Assembly (NCBI GenBank): GCA_030063045.1
Contig: JAQSEB010000064.1
Coordinates: 744,001-808,000, forward strand
Direction of reading: 5' to 3'
DNA from: Pratylenchus scribneri
Lineage: Eukaryota; Nematoda; Chromadorea; Rhabditida; Pratylenchidae
DNA: 64,000 nucleotides
The notes under the pieces are model-generated. The model saw only the letters and a list, made by a program, of their open reading frames with translations, was not told where the DNA came from and did no database searches. Position 1 is the stretch's first letter. The number at the start of each line of letters is the position of its first letter. A program made the translations under genes and the position numbers. This document shows positions 1-15,746 of the stretch, piece after piece.

Positions 1-3000
1 TTGATAATTACTCCAAATGTGAATTTTGCCTTTGGCAATTCATTCGTCCTCAATCTTCTTGACAATGAAACCACAAAATTTGATGGAAAAAATTCCTCTC
101 CGATTAATTTGCTCATTTCACCGTTGGCAAGTGTCAATTTGCCGGAGAGTTTTGGGCCGTTTCTTAGTCAAGAGTCTTCCCGATTGAATGTTTTCTTTGG
201 TTCGGCTGGCAATAAAGAATTAATCCGTAAAATTATCGATGAAAAGAAGGTCATTCAGAAATGGGATTTTTAGGCTCTAAAAAGCACAAATTAATCCTTT
301 TAATCATAGATCAATGCAATTTTTCTTTTATTGGAAGAGGAATCAAAGGACAGAGAAGAAGCCCATCAAATTGTGGCCAGAACCCGACAATTTTTGATTG
401 GCCAACTTTGTCCCCTCCTTGAGGCCATTCGTCAATGTCCCTCTTCAATAAATCGGCCAACAATTGTGCCAATCTTCTTTGAGCCTCCAAATGCCAATTT
501 CCTTCAATCAAATGAGGATGTCCAACAAAAAGGCCCAATTCCAACGGTCCAATGCCAATCGGAGACATCTGCCCGCTTTTCCTCCGCCCATGCTTTACTC
601 CATTCATTTGCGATCAGCTATCGGCTAAATATCCAAATTGCCATTTTGCCCATTCAACCGACCAATGATTCAATCAAATTTTTGATGGAATTGACACAAA
701 TTCAAGGGGGAAATGCGCGAATTCATCGATTCTCAAAAGAGAAGGCAATAATTGATGAGGGAAATGAGGTGGCGGAAATGAAGGTGAGTTGGTGGTGATT
801 TGGAAGAAAGTTTTTGGGTTACTCATTTCATTTTGTTGAAAGAATTCTTAAACCAAAAAATTAATCTCCCAATTCATTTAATCAACAAAATGTGGATTCA
901 TTTAGGAAAACCTTTAGGGTACAATCAATTTATTCACTCATTTATCTGATAAATGGGAAAATACTAAATTCTTTTATCAATTTCCGTATTTTTTTGCAGC
1001 CAAATTCCAGCCGAATTCGACTAGTTCGAGTGCTCATTTTTGGCCATCTGGCTTCCGTTGATAGAGCAAAATTGAGCGAACAAATAGGCGAAAATAGCAT
1101 TGAAGAATTGATGGAGGCAGAAATGAAACCCGGATTAGATGTGGACGAAGCGATCGAGGCCGAATTATTGGCAAAAGGGCCAACCCATGTTGGATGGGCT
1201 GCCGAAACCGGTATATATTAGTCCTTCCTAATCTAGGGCTAAAGTTGTTTGGCTTTCGTCGGGAGCCTAAGCTCTCAGTGACCCAAAAACGGGGTAGGGA
1301 TTTGAGGTTAAAGAACCCTTTTTAATTATTTATTATTTATCTGTTGTGCGGGAAAAATATGATAACGGAACGTTGCAAAAGTGAACGAAAAGTGAACATT
1401 TAGGTGGAAAATGAACGGGTTTAAGAAGACAGATTGGGGCAATAATTGATTGATAGGATGACGGAGTGATTAGGCAAAAATTGGGGGAACAGCAGTAGGA
1501 TGAAAGGATGAATAGGAAAGGCCCTTATTTAGGCATTATAATGCAATCGTGCGCAGTTTATTGAAGCTACTGAGCCCAAACCCAATAATAATTCCACAAT
1601 TAATTAAGAAAGATTTATTCAATAAAATGAAATAAAACTTAACAACAATTTATTTATGGATTGAAATTGAATATGAATGAACGAGGAATTTTTGGAACTT
1701 ATAAAAGAATTGGGGTTGACATTAGAGCCCAATTATAAATAAAATGACAATAAATATTTAAATGGAAAGTCAATGGATCTCATCATTTATTACATTCCCC
1801 CGTCCTCTGAAAGCGCTTCCACGCGCGGATGTTCTTTCAAATCCGTCAGAGTGGAAATTTGACCAATTTTGTTCAAATTAATGGCAGGCCCCAATTTGGT
1901 TTCAGAAATTTGTGGGGCATTCGCTGTGTAATTTTCATGTTTTGCAATCATCGTCCAATCATGCTTGGCAAAATCGGAAGACAACCGGAATGATAAAGGA
2001 ATTTGACGACTGCCTAATTTATTGTTGAGCTTCGGCTTAACCGAAGGGGAGAAATTCCATTCTAATTTAGAAAAGTCCGGAAAACATGCACTGTTCAATG
2101 AGTTGGTGTTCAATTTTGGCATTATTGTAAGCGGAAATTTTTTGAATTGGCGGATACTCTTCCCCCGCTCGACCGGAAAATTTGTGCCTTCCACTGGCAC
2201 TATATGGTTTATTGGCAAAATTTGAACTTCGAACTTATTCGTTGATCGATTTTCTTGCTGTTTCCCTTTATTCTCCGAAAGAAAATTTTGAATGGTGAAT
2301 TGTTTGTCCGGCAGATTTTGTCTTTTTTGATCGATTTTCCGTAATGGCTGAATTCCAATGCATGTGACCATTGAATGAACATTTTGTTTTGGCGATTTTG
2401 AATTTTCATTTTTAATTAATTCCTTTCCCGAACAATCAATTAATCGATAATCAAAATCATTTGTGACGACTGTTCCAATAAAATTTGCATTCGTGTAATT
2501 TTGTCCACAATTTTCACCATTTTCTCCATTTTGCGACTTCTCAATTAAATTTTCTTCATTCTGCCAAATTGCATTTCTCCCTTCATCTTCTTTTCCAATC
2601 AATAATTGAGTTGTGGCAAATTTTCCCTTTCCTTGACCAAATAAATTCTGACTATTCTGCTGGTTATTCCAATTATTATTTCCATTATTCGATCGATTAA
2701 ATCCAAATGGAGTTGTATTGGCACTGGTTTTGAATTGTTCAGTGCCATTCAACTTGTTTTCGGATGAGATTGTTGAATTATTCGGTATTCTATTATTTGA
2801 GATTGGCAGTGAATTCAGGTTTGCATTTTGTATTCCAAAATTAATCATTGATCTTTCCCGCATTTCTTCTGCCTTATCTATAAGCTGGTGGTATTTCATG
2901 TTGTCGTGGATCATGGACAATGAATTTCGAATATGCAGGTTTGTCATAGAATTGAGAAAATATGCTTTGGCCATATCTTCCACAGCCGAATCGGGCACAT

Positions 3001-4897
3001 TTGTCATGAATGAATCGCGAACAATTGCCAAAATTTTAATGCCAAATTCTCGAAGGTTTTCATTGAGTTCAGGTCTTAAACCCGAATATAACTTTCCTTG
3101 TGCCGAATAACGAAGTGCATTATTTCCACCACCGCTTCGCAAAATGGCATTTTTAATTTGGGTATAATCATTTCTTTCTGCGGCACTCAAACCTTCAAAA
3201 ATCACTCGGCATTGACCAATCAGATGTGTCCCAACCAATTTGGCTCTTCGCTGATTTGTCCAACCTTCAGTTATGGTCTCCAGGTTTGAAAAATAATTCA
3301 AAATTTGGGTGCGTCCTTCATTGCCTGACAAATCTTTTATTGTGGCGGAAAGTTGGGCAAATTGTTGGCATTCGTTGGCTCTTATAAGCTCGGATGTTCG
3401 CTTTTCCATGCCCAAAACCATTTCTTTGAGTGCGCCGACAATTTCGTTCGCTCCACCTTGATTTTGTGAACTGCTTGTTCCACCAACAAATAATTCTGTC
3501 TGTCGAGATTTTCCCATTAACCCGAAATTCAAGGGTGGATTTTGACCATCAAACATCGTATTTTGCATGCCACCATTTTTCTTTCCATTGCCATTATTTT
3601 TCCCAACACCAATTCCATCATTAATTCTTCCAAAATTATCCAAATCTTCTCCAAAATCATTGCCAATTCTTCCCGCTAAACGGGTTTCCAAATTTTCCAA
3701 TTTTTCGCTCAACTGGTCATTTAATTCTCTCCTCAAATTTTCCATCCTATTCTCTTGAACATTTTCAAATTGTTGAAAACGATCTTGAATCGTTTGTTGC
3801 ACAGTTTCAACTTGTTGCAATCGATTTTGCATTGCTTGTGCATGCTCATTTTGGTTCTGTTCAATTCGTCCAATTAAAGTCCTCATCTCATCCAACAAAT
3901 TATTTCCATTGTCATGACCATTGTCAGTTATAGGATTTTCAATGGCTTGCAAATTGTCTTCCGGATTTTGTTCAGTGTTTGAATTGTTATCATCACTGTT
4001 TTCAACCTCCGAAATTTTTGCGTTGCTCACAAACCTCCCTTTGCTGTCTCTGGTTCTCGACATGTCAATTTTTGCAGATTTGATAGAGCTTAACTCTATT
4101 GAAGAAATGATTGAATCGTCCTGAGGTGCTACCAAATGCAATCGTGCGCAGTTTATTGAAGCTACTGAGCCCAAACCCAATAATAATTCCACAATTAATT
4201 AAGAAAGATTTATTCAATAAAATGAAATAAAACTTAACAACAATTTATTTATGGATTGAAATTGAATATGAATGAACGAGGAATTTTTGGAACTTATAAA
4301 AGAATTGGGGTTGACATTAGAGCCCAATTATAAATAAAATGACAATAAATATTTAAATGGAAAGTCAATGGATCTCATCATTTATTACATTATTGGCATT
4401 GATAATATACCCCAAACCCCACCCAAACTGAATGAGGGAATCATTTTCATTGGGTGGGAATTCCAATTTCATTCATTTCTTTCTTCCATTTAGATCGGTG
4501 AATAGTAGATGTTTTGTCAATCATTACCAATATTTATCTGTATTTATTACTGTAACGATGGATTTTCTAGTCAAAAAATTCCAAAACATAATCCCATGCA
4601 TAGGATAAAGATAATATTAGAATTTTCAATTATTTTCCTTCCTTATCAACAGATGAGAAAACATTGGCCGATTGGGAGGCCGGTGGGCCAGCCCAATTGA
4701 GGGAAAATGTTCGTCAAAATTTGTTCACTCCTTGGCTTCTTCGCCAAATTTGTGCCAAATTTGGAATCCATTTTTTCACTTTGAATCAATCCAAAAATGC
4801 TGGAGGGCCAATCGAAGCGAACAATCGATGCGCAGTGGTCAGCCATTTTGCCGACAAATTGGCCAAACTCGATTGGGAATGTGGCAACCAAAAATGA
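1..4897 (+). CDS. 3' part of an unrecognised multi-exon gene
   Basis: I do not recognise this protein. Exons that join in frame are about 331-783 (donor AAG|GTGAGT), 1000-1210 (acceptor TTTTTTGCAG, donor ACCG|GTATAT) and 4653-4897 (acceptor TTATCAACAG), ending in TGA after GNQK. An open stretch at 1-273 is probably an earlier exon, but its junction with 331 is unclear. The visible part is soluble and mixed alpha/beta. It has a hydrophobic strand-helix segment (SYRLNIQIAILPI), an acidic helical segment (EELMEAEMKPGLDVDEAIEA) and a C-terminal segment starting LADWEAGGPAQLRENVRQN. No signal peptide or membrane segment is visible. The last intron is about 3.4 kb because an LTR retrotransposon sits in it in antisense orientation. 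The gene continues off the left edge. Confidence 0.6.
1540..1794 (-). repeat. 3' LTR of the retrotransposon
   Basis: 255-bp copy identical to 4135-4389. In element orientation it follows the purine-rich tract at 1795-1808. The stop codon of the gag-like ORF lies inside its first bases. Confidence 0.88.
1790..4192 (-). CDS. Gag-like polyprotein of the LTR element
   Basis: The ORF is 800 codons from its first ATG, which lies inside the LTR. The ATG near 4063 (MSRTRDSKGRF) is the likelier start. The N-terminal part is acidic, followed by a glutamine-rich coiled-coil segment (about residues 100-170: MQNRLQQVETVQQTIQDRF). A helical block at about residues 290-440 resembles retrotransposon Gag capsid regions (segment QILNYFSNLETITEGW and after). 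After it comes an Asn/Gln-rich linker. No CCHC zinc knuckle, protease DSG/DTG or YxDD motif is visible. The last codons read through the polypurine tract into the 3' LTR, so the ORF fills the whole interior. This fits an internal deletion that removed pol but kept the frame open. It could be supplied to an autonomous partner or be merely undecayed. Confidence 0.7.
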   Translation of the reverse strand: MELLLGLGSVASINCARLHLVAPQDDSIISSIELSSIKSAKIDMSRTRDSKGRFVSNAKISEVENSDDNNSNTEQNPEDNLQAIENPITDNGHDNGNNLLDEMRTLIGRIEQNQNEHAQAMQNRLQQVETVQQTIQDRFQQFENVQENRMENLRRELNDQLSEKLENLETRLAGRIGNDFGEDLDNFGRINDGIGVGKNNGNGKKNGGMQNTMFDGQNPPLNFGLMGKSRQTELFVGGTSSSQNQGGANEIVGALKEMVLGMEKRTSELIRANECQQFAQLSATIKDLSGNEGRTQILNYFSNLETITEGWTNQRRAKLVGTHLIGQCRVIFEGLSAAERNDYTQIKNAILRSGGGNNALRYSAQGKLYSGLRPELNENLREFGIKILAIVRDSFMTNVPDSAVEDMAKAYFLNSMTNLHIRNSLSMIHDNMKYHQLIDKAEEMRERSMINFGIQNANLNSLPISNNRIPNNSTISSENKLNGTEQFKTSANTTPFGFNRSNNGNNNWNNQQNSQNLFGQGKGKFATTQLLIGKEDEGRNAIWQNEENLIEKSQNGENGENCGQNYTNANFIGTVVTNDFDYRLIDCSGKELIKNENSKSPKQNVHSMVTCIGIQPLRKIDQKRQNLPDKQFTIQNFLSENKGKQQENRSTNKFEVQILPINHIVPVEGTNFPVERGKSIRQFKKFPLTIMPKLNTNSLNSACFPDFSKLEWNFSPSVKPKLNNKLGSRQIPLSFRLSSDFAKHDWTMIAKHENYTANAPQISETKLGPAINLNKIGQISTLTDLKEHPRVEALSEDGGM
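4135..4389 (-). repeat. 5' LTR of the retrotransposon
   Basis: 255-bp copy identical to 1540-1794. In element orientation it is followed immediately by the TGG-starting putative primer-binding site. The open frame of the gag-like ORF begins inside this LTR (4192), but the start near 4063 is the more natural one. Confidence 0.88.
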
Positions 4898-5078
4898 ATT
4901 GAATGAAAAAGTGGAAAATGGCATCAAAATTTATTCATAGAAATGTCAATAAAAAAAAAGAATTCTGGGATTTTTGTTGTGGAGATTTACATTTTTGGGA
5001 AAAATTTTAATTTGGAATAAAATTGTTTGGCAGCATTTTTTGTATTTTCATTCATTTTTATTTGGGCAAATCATCAAT

Positions 5079-8515
<3,437 letters not shown>

Positions 8516-9907
8516 GAAGGGGGAAATTTAAATTAAGGGTTGAAAAATGGAATGGAAATGGAATTTGGATGAATTTTAGAAGTTCAGCCGAAATTTTTCA
8601 TCTATTTAAAGATGGAATCTGATGGATTCACGGCATAAATGTGTCATGAAAATTAGAAGGATATATGGCAATTACTTTCCCTTTTATTTCTTCTTGTTCT
8701 TTGAATAGTAGGATTAAACTCTAAAAAATCGGAAGAAAAGTGGCTTTCCAAATAATAAAGGAGAATGCGACCCCAAAATGAGGCAGAAATTTACAGTAAA
8801 GTAGAACCGGAAAGACTCATCAGCGATTTTAGATAGGAGGCTGATTTAGTGGCTTATTCCCTTGGGAATTAAGTAGAGGAAGAATTGCGCAAAAACATTT
8901 TTGTGACTTTGCCATAGGTCAATCCCAAATGAAAATGAATCATTGGAATGGCATTTGCCATTATATATTTATGGATGATGCCGAATGCACTTTTCGCTCA
9001 TTTTTGGTACCAAAATCAACTCATTTTGCGTAAATTCATTCATCATCCCAGCCATTCATCCTCTGGGGAAATGAAATGAGCGGATTAGCCGATGACCGTA
9101 TTGAAGGGGGTGGGGGATTAATGTGCTGTCGCGCTTCAAATTAAAATGAATTAAATTGGAATTGGACGACAAATGATTCGATTCAAAAAATGTCCTGATG
9201 GACAAATTTGACTTTATTAGATGACATGCATATAAGGATTCAGAAGAAAATAAACAAAATAAATGAGGAAATCAAAACTCGGCATACTTATTAATTAGGC
9301 CAAATTGTAATTAAAAGAATAATTTAATTTTTATACCTTTAATGGTTTTAGAATAAAAATAAATTATTATTAGGCAGTTAAATTATGGCATTCAATTATA
9401 TAAATGAAAATGAAGTTCAAAGATTTAATTATTTATGCCTTGCGGGTCCATCAAATTGAATTCAAGTCAAATTTGCCACCTAAAATTCCCTCCCATTGGC
9501 TGGCTGTCTGTTCCATTTTCCATAGAATATAGTAAGAATTCGAAGAGTTCAAAAATTTGTTTAAAACACACAAATAAAATATGAGTGTGAGAATATGGCT
9601 GTCAAAAATAGGGAAATTCGAGGAATGTGGGAAATGAGCTAAAGAATATTTTTATTATTGTTTTTGGTCTCCTTTTATGTCCATAATTTCTAGACTGTTG
9701 AAAAGTTAGGAGGGGATGCACAAAAAGAATGACGAATTTTAATGAATTTCCAGGGGAATAATATTCAGCAACAGCAGAGAAGCGGAAATAACCAAAATTG
9801 AACATTTTTTGTTTATTAAAAGGATTAATTATTAATTTAGGCTTTTTCTTTTCTTTATTTATTAAATTAAAGATTAGTTTAATTAAATTTAAGTTTTCGG
9901 AAAATTA

Positions 9908-10335
9908 TTTAATTCAATTCTTTCCGGAAAGTTTTAATTCGATTCTTTCCGGTAAGTTTTTTAATTCGATTCTTTCCGGAAAGTTTTAATTCGATTCTTT
10001 CCGGAAAGTTTTTTAATTCGATTCTTTCCGGAAAGTTTTTTAATTCGATTCTTTCCGGAAAGTTTTAATTCGATTCTTTCCGGAAAGTTTTTTAATTCGA
10101 TTCTTTCCGGAAAGTTTTAATTCGATTCTTTCCGGAAAGTTTTTTAATTCGATTCTTTCCGGAAAGTTTTTTAATTCAATTCTTTCCGGAAAGTTTTTTA
10201 ATTCAATTCTTTCCGGAAAGTTTTAATTCGATTCTTTCCGGAAAGTTTTTTAATTCGATTCTTTCCGGAAAGTTTTTAATTCAATTCTTTCCGGAAAGTT
10301 TTTTAATTCAATTCTTTCCGGAAAGTTTTAATTAA
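9908..10335 (+). repeat. Minisatellite, 25-27-bp unit with CTTTCCGGAAAG palindrome (array 1)
   Basis: About 16 tandem copies of TTTTAATTCGATTCTTTCCGGAAAG and length variants with two extra T. Each contains the 12-bp palindrome CTTTCCGGAAAG. One copy has GGTAAG in place of GGAAAG. Most units read CGATTC, a minority CAATTC. The same family recurs at 23451-24000. Confidence 0.95.
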
Positions 10336-11851
10336 GTTTTCTGAATTTTTGAACAGATACTAAAAAAATATTGAAATGATTTATGATCCTTAATAATGGT
10401 CAAAAAATATTTTGCCGGCGGGCAAGATCATTTTCCCACTAAAACCAAATTGCATTAAGAAAAGCTAAAAATGACACAATTTAAGAATGGAAATTAAATG
10501 GCAAAAATGAATTTGTTTGGAACAATTATTTATGGCCACCCATATTAATGGTATATGATTTTCTCATTTATAATTTGATTTTGCCCTAAACAAAATGAAA
10601 TTTGGTCAATTCCTAGAAAAGGTGGTTTTTAAGTGGTCTGCCAAAATGAATGTCGCCCATTCTTCCAAAAAATTGCATTTCCGGATGCCCTCCTTAAATT
10701 CAATTCAAAGATTTTCACGGCTTTTTGCCCCACTTTTTGTTGAATTTGCCGTCTTTTTTCATTCCACCCCAACACACACAAAAGGTGGACAGTTGTTTGG
10801 GGGAGCGGGGAGGGGGACTGCTGAAGCATTTCCGGCAAATTGAAAAATCATGGGGCCAAGTATATTTTTTTTGAGAGGAATGGCCAAAAACCATTCAAAA
10901 AGCAAAGGGAAGGAAATTGAGGTATATTTGAAAGGGAATTTTTGATATTCGGTTTGGTAGAAAAATTTGAGACAATTATTTAATATGGCATTCTTGATCC
11001 ATGGATGATTTTATTTTGGGAAAATTTACAATAAAAAGATATCATTGATCATAAAATCAATTCGGTTGGTCATTGTCTAAATGAGGAATAAACCCTTTAA
11101 AAGGGAATTGGATTGGCAACAAAGGAAAAGGACCCTTTGGAAATGGGTCAAAGGAAGGGACAAATTCTTTGAAAGCCGATGGAAAAAGTGGAGGATTGAA
11201 TAGAGGGGGCGGCCAATTTACTCGGATATTGAGGGGGTTATTCCCTGGGATTGCCAGAATAGCAGATGGGTGGGAATTGGAGGAACATCCAATTGAATCA
11301 AGGGGCAAACGGCCAATTGGCCAAATCAACCGCCCTCAACAATTTTTGTTATGAGGGAAAAGAATGGAGGAGGAACAGGAAAAGGCAGAAAAAAATATTT
11401 TTGGGGCGGAGGGTGTGTTTTTGGGTTTTGGCCAATTGTTTTTGTCTATCAAATTCTCTAAACTTAAAAATAAAGTTGATTTTGTGTCCATTTAAATTTC
11501 GGCCTCGATTTTTGATAATTTTATATTTTTTATGAATTCTTTTTCTTTCTTTTTGAATACCTTCCACTAATTAATTCCCCGAATCAATCCTTTCTTAGAG
11601 TACATGAAAAAGGCAAATTATTGCCTTAAATGAGGAATTAAGAGAAGGGGAAAAGTTGAACATAAAATCGTGAATTTTATCAATGAAAAAATTGGAATTT
11701 GGATAAATTGAAAGGATCATGGATCAAGGTTCACACTTTGGTGGATGACCGCAAAAATATTCATTGGCTTTTGTGATTAGAAGAACATTCATTTCATTTC
11801 ATTCAGCTGCAGCAGATGTTTTCTTCATTTTTCACAAAATGGCCAAATGTT

Positions 11852-11876
11852 GGGGGGGGGGGGGGGGGGGGGGGGG
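11852..11876 (+). repeat. Poly-G run, 25 bp
   Basis: 25 consecutive G. Similar runs are 12651-12667 (17 G) and 28520-28545 (26 G). Confidence 0.97.
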
Positions 11877-12650
11877 AGGAACGCGTGACCAAAACAAATT
11901 GGCAGCTGCTTTGGAATTGAAGGGCCAATTCGCACATTTGTGTTTGCGCACATTAGAAATGCAAAAATTGTGAAGGGATAAAATTCATTTATGCCAAATG
12001 TTTTGATGAAGGGGAAAAGGAACAAATTAATTAATTTTTTAATTATTTTGCCAAATTCTCAAAGGGCAAAGTTTAATAAAGGAATTTATAATAAGGCAAG
12101 ATGGCGAAAAGGATTATGAAAATTGGTATTATTTATATTATTATTTTGAGCAAAGTATTAAGAATAATGCGCGAATGAAAAATTAAAGTATAAGCATTTT
12201 GGGCCAAGAATTAATTTCTCAATTTAATTTGATAAAATTTGTTTGATTTTATATTGAAAAATTTGACACTAATGAAAGGGGAGGGGACCTCCTTTAAATT
12301 TGCCTTTTTAATCAGCTTTTCTGGCACTTGTTTTGAATGTAAAATTTAATAAAAACACGTGAAAAAATGTAGATTTGACGTGAATTTAAAATTGGATTGC
12401 GCAAAAGAAAATGTGAATGGGATTATTGTGGCATTGCCACATGTGAAAGGGGGCGAATATTGGTGGGCAATTTGATGAGGCATTAGGAGGAGGATCTTTG
12501 ACGCATCAACGGGTGGTGGGGAGGAGATGCCCTTCGTGGAATATTGGGCCGAATAATTGAATTGGCCACCATTAAATCCCATGCCCGCCTTTTTGGCAAA
12601 TGCGCGTGTGCGAGGATTAGTCCAAAAACGTAAAGGGGATGATGCTGAGT

Positions 12651-12667
12651 GGGGGGGGGGGGGGGGG
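12651..12667 (+). repeat. Poly-G run, 17 bp
   Basis: 17 consecutive G in gene-poor sequence. Confidence 0.97.
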
Positions 12668-15600
12668 ATTAGATGTCCTCAACATATTGTGAAGGGAAAC
12701 AAACAAATTAATCGGCCGGAGGGCAACAGAATAACGAAACAAATGGAAAGGGGGAAATGGGTGTATGGTTGGGAGATGGCACTTTCTATTGGCACAAATT
12801 TGGGGTGGGTGAACGAAAAGGAAGGAAGGAAATGATTGTGGCGCCGAAATCATTGTAACGAATTGTTGACATTTGAGAGGAAATTATTAGGTTTTATTTT
12901 TGTCGATGAATCGGCGGAAACCATCATTTAATTTCATGGTTTTTGGATGAAAATAAGGAGGCTAATTGAAGAGTAAAGTTGAAGGAACATTTCTAATGGC
13001 AAATATATCCCATTGGAGGTGATTTGGTATTTCTGACCTAAATGGAATGAACCAATATTTCAGGCCATTTATTTGGTCATAATAAATTGTAAAGCGAAGT
13101 GGGGGTCATCGCGTGTAATAATTGATAAATCCCCTCCAGGCATATTTTATGGCCCATTAATAAATAAGCCAACAATTTCGTCGTCGTTCAAAGATTTTTG
13201 GGCTTTGGTCGAAGTTGGGGCCACATCCGCCGGCACACCCGTCGGTCGACCTTTTTTTCCTCCAGTCCGAACTCCGAATGAATTCAATGTTCTGCCAATT
13301 TCCGTTCCATTTTGAATATGGTCCAAAATTCTCCAGTAGCGAACACATTCCATTCATTTATGCCCAAAAGTAGTGGCAAATTGAATGTCAAAAGGGCAAA
13401 AAAAACGTAAAGGGAGGCCTCCAAATGAAGGCGTAAATATGGGGGTAAAGAGAATTGCCACCGTGTGCCGAACAAAAGGGAAATTGTGGGAGGCTTTTTG
13501 TTGGAAGGGACAAACACACAAAAGGCTAACAACTTGCGTCATTCGGAACAAAAAAAAGGTAGAAAATGGAGGAAGGGAATTCTGGGGAAAGGGATGAGAA
13601 AATAGGGGAGAAGACATTGAGAATGGGCATTAAAATGGTCGAAGGGTGAATAAAATGAGTGGGACGGCATTTTGTGAAGGGGGAATTCGGCACTGGAACA
13701 TGGATTTGGGTGGGAGGTTAAAATGAAAAGAAAAAAAGCAATGTTCGCAAGGCCAAAGGGCGACTAATTGGCCATGCGGGCGCGCCGAGAAGATGGAAGA
13801 AGGAGAAAAGAAGAGGGGGTTCGCCTCCTCATCCCGCATTTTTGGCCACGGCAAGGCCCTCACGCAACTGGCCTATTCCCTGCCATAGGGGCTTGGCCCA
13901 GTTGGAGGCCTCCAGTCGCTAGCAGCCTTTTGGCCCATTTTTACCCGCTGTTTACCCAACAGCTGCTCTGCCATTGCCCAGCAAAAAGAGGCCTTTTTAT
14001 TCCTTGCCCATCCAGCAGTTCGCCTACTTTTCCCCCTCAAATTCTGCCTAGGCCAATTACGTCAACGGCAGAAGGAGGGTTGAGGGAATTCAATGGGACC
14101 TCAATGGGATGGCCCTCGAAGAGAATATGGCCATCCGAGTGCCGTGAGAACCAAAGGTCGCTCTTTTGGGTAGGCCAAAATTCCCTCGAAATGCACAAAA
14201 AGTGGTCAGCTCAAAAAAGGTGGCTGCAATGAATTCCGAGAATCCAACCAAAACCATAGAGCACACAAAAGGAGGAATTGAAAAAGGGAATGCCCTCATT
14301 CAAATGCAAAGTACTAAAATGAGAAATATTCCTTAAAGAAAACGACGCAGCCAAAAAAGGCATTTAAAAATTGTGCAAAAATAGATAGAAAATGACGTTG
14401 AGATAACCAAATAAATATTTTATGCAAAAAATATTTGCAAGCTGAAAATCTGCAAAAATGCGGTGATTTTTGGCCAAAATAAATGGCAGCTGACATTTTA
14501 GTGAGTTCAAAGAATGAAAAGAAAGGATAACAATGTAGGGAGCTTTTTTGATGGGATTAAAGTTGATGAGCGGAGACGGGAAATGGTGGAAAGTGGTACA
14601 TCCCTTTCCTTTACTTTTGGTTCATTGTTCATTTCATCTCGAAAGTGTTAATTTTAAATCAACAAAATAATTCTTTTTAAATTGTCCCTTTTTATAATCA
14701 ATTTTATTATTTGTTCCAATTTTGGCCATAACATTCTGTGGCCAATTCAATTAAATACTCAAATTTTTATATTTTGGCATACAAATTTGAATCTTCCAAT
14801 TTTCCAATTCCTCATTAATGCTAATTACTATGTAAGTATTCCCTTCCAATTCCCCAATAAACCTTCCCCATAGCCTGAGGGAAATTCCCACACATCTTCC
14901 TTCCCTTTTGCCCTTAAGCTTTTTGCATTTTTCTTGACCGGATTTCGCTTCCATTTGACAAATAAATGTTCATTTTTTTCGTCGAGAATATTCTCTTCGT
15001 CGAGATTTTTCTCTTCTCTTCCCATCCTCATCATCTTTGCATTCCAATCCATTTCGCTGCTCATTCACATCCGTGTCCGCCCGCCCGAACAAAATCGATG
15101 GAAACAACCAGCAAAACACTTTACCAACCAAAACCCCGACTAGCCGAGACCACCAACCAAGTGGCGATGAAAGAAGGTGGAAAAAGACGACTTGAATATT
15201 CCACTCTTCTCTGATGTTCTTTTTCTCTTCTCATCCCTTCAATTTTCATTTTTGTCTTCAACCACTTTGGGAAGGGAAGAGAAGGGCATGAAGAAGGATG
15301 AAGCGAATAAACGGAAGAAGCATAAAAAATGAGGAATGCATTGGATGAGAAGAATGAATGGATGGATTGGAGCAACAGAAGCAAAAAAAGACACCGATGT
15401 GTGGCGGCAGCCTTTGGCTCTCACAGAAGTATGCTCACAGGCAAAAGCTGCCCTCAAGGCAGCCGGCCAGTCGATAGAAGGCGGATGAGGATATATGGAA
15501 TATGGATTAGGATGGATGGATGGACGTTGGAGAGGGGAACGAGCGCAGAGGCCCTAAAGGAGTGGATATAACATTTGTGGGTGCATAGCGCCAGCCGGTC

Positions 15601-15746
15601 CCGCACCAACCACACTGCCGCAATAGCAACCTTTCTTCACCTTTCCACATATATTGCCTCCCTTTAAGCCAAATCAACGACCACTATGCGATGTGCTCAC
15701 CTCCACCAATTCTTCCCTATCCTCTCTCCAAATTCTGTGTTTGTAG

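Larger units (their letters stand above)
1536..4393 (-). mobile_element. LTR retrotransposon, gag-only (non-autonomous), reading on the - strand
   Basis: Two direct repeats of 255 bp (1540-1794 and 4135-4389) are identical by eye. On the - strand each starts TGTAATAAATGATG and ends CGATTGCATT. Directly after the 5' LTR (4134 downwards) is TGGTAGCACCTCAGG, which starts with TGG as a tRNA primer-binding site does. Directly before the 3' LTR (1795-1808) is the purine tract AGAGGACGGGGGAA. A 4-bp target duplication TTAT flanks the element (1536-1539 and 4390-4393). The 2.3-kb interior carries one gag-like ORF; no protease, reverse transcriptase, RNase H or integrase motif is seen. It lies in an intron of the gene at 1-4897, antisense to it. 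Identical LTRs imply a recent insertion, presumably made with proteins supplied by an autonomous relative. Confidence 0.88.
8516..15746. other. Gene-poor intergenic region
   Basis: No gene is supported here. It holds the palindromic minisatellite (9908-10335), two long G runs (11852-11876 and 12651-12667) and AT-rich single-copy sequence. A proline-rich open stretch on the - strand (11329-11057, segment NWPPPLFNPPLFPS) could be an isolated exon, but no convincing splice sites frame it. Upstream exons of the membrane-protein gene at 15747 may lie here; I could not place them. Confidence 0.5.

Noticed and set aside
9908..10335. CRISPR-like regular repeats
   Set aside because: Units are directly tandem with no unique spacers, in a eukaryotic context.
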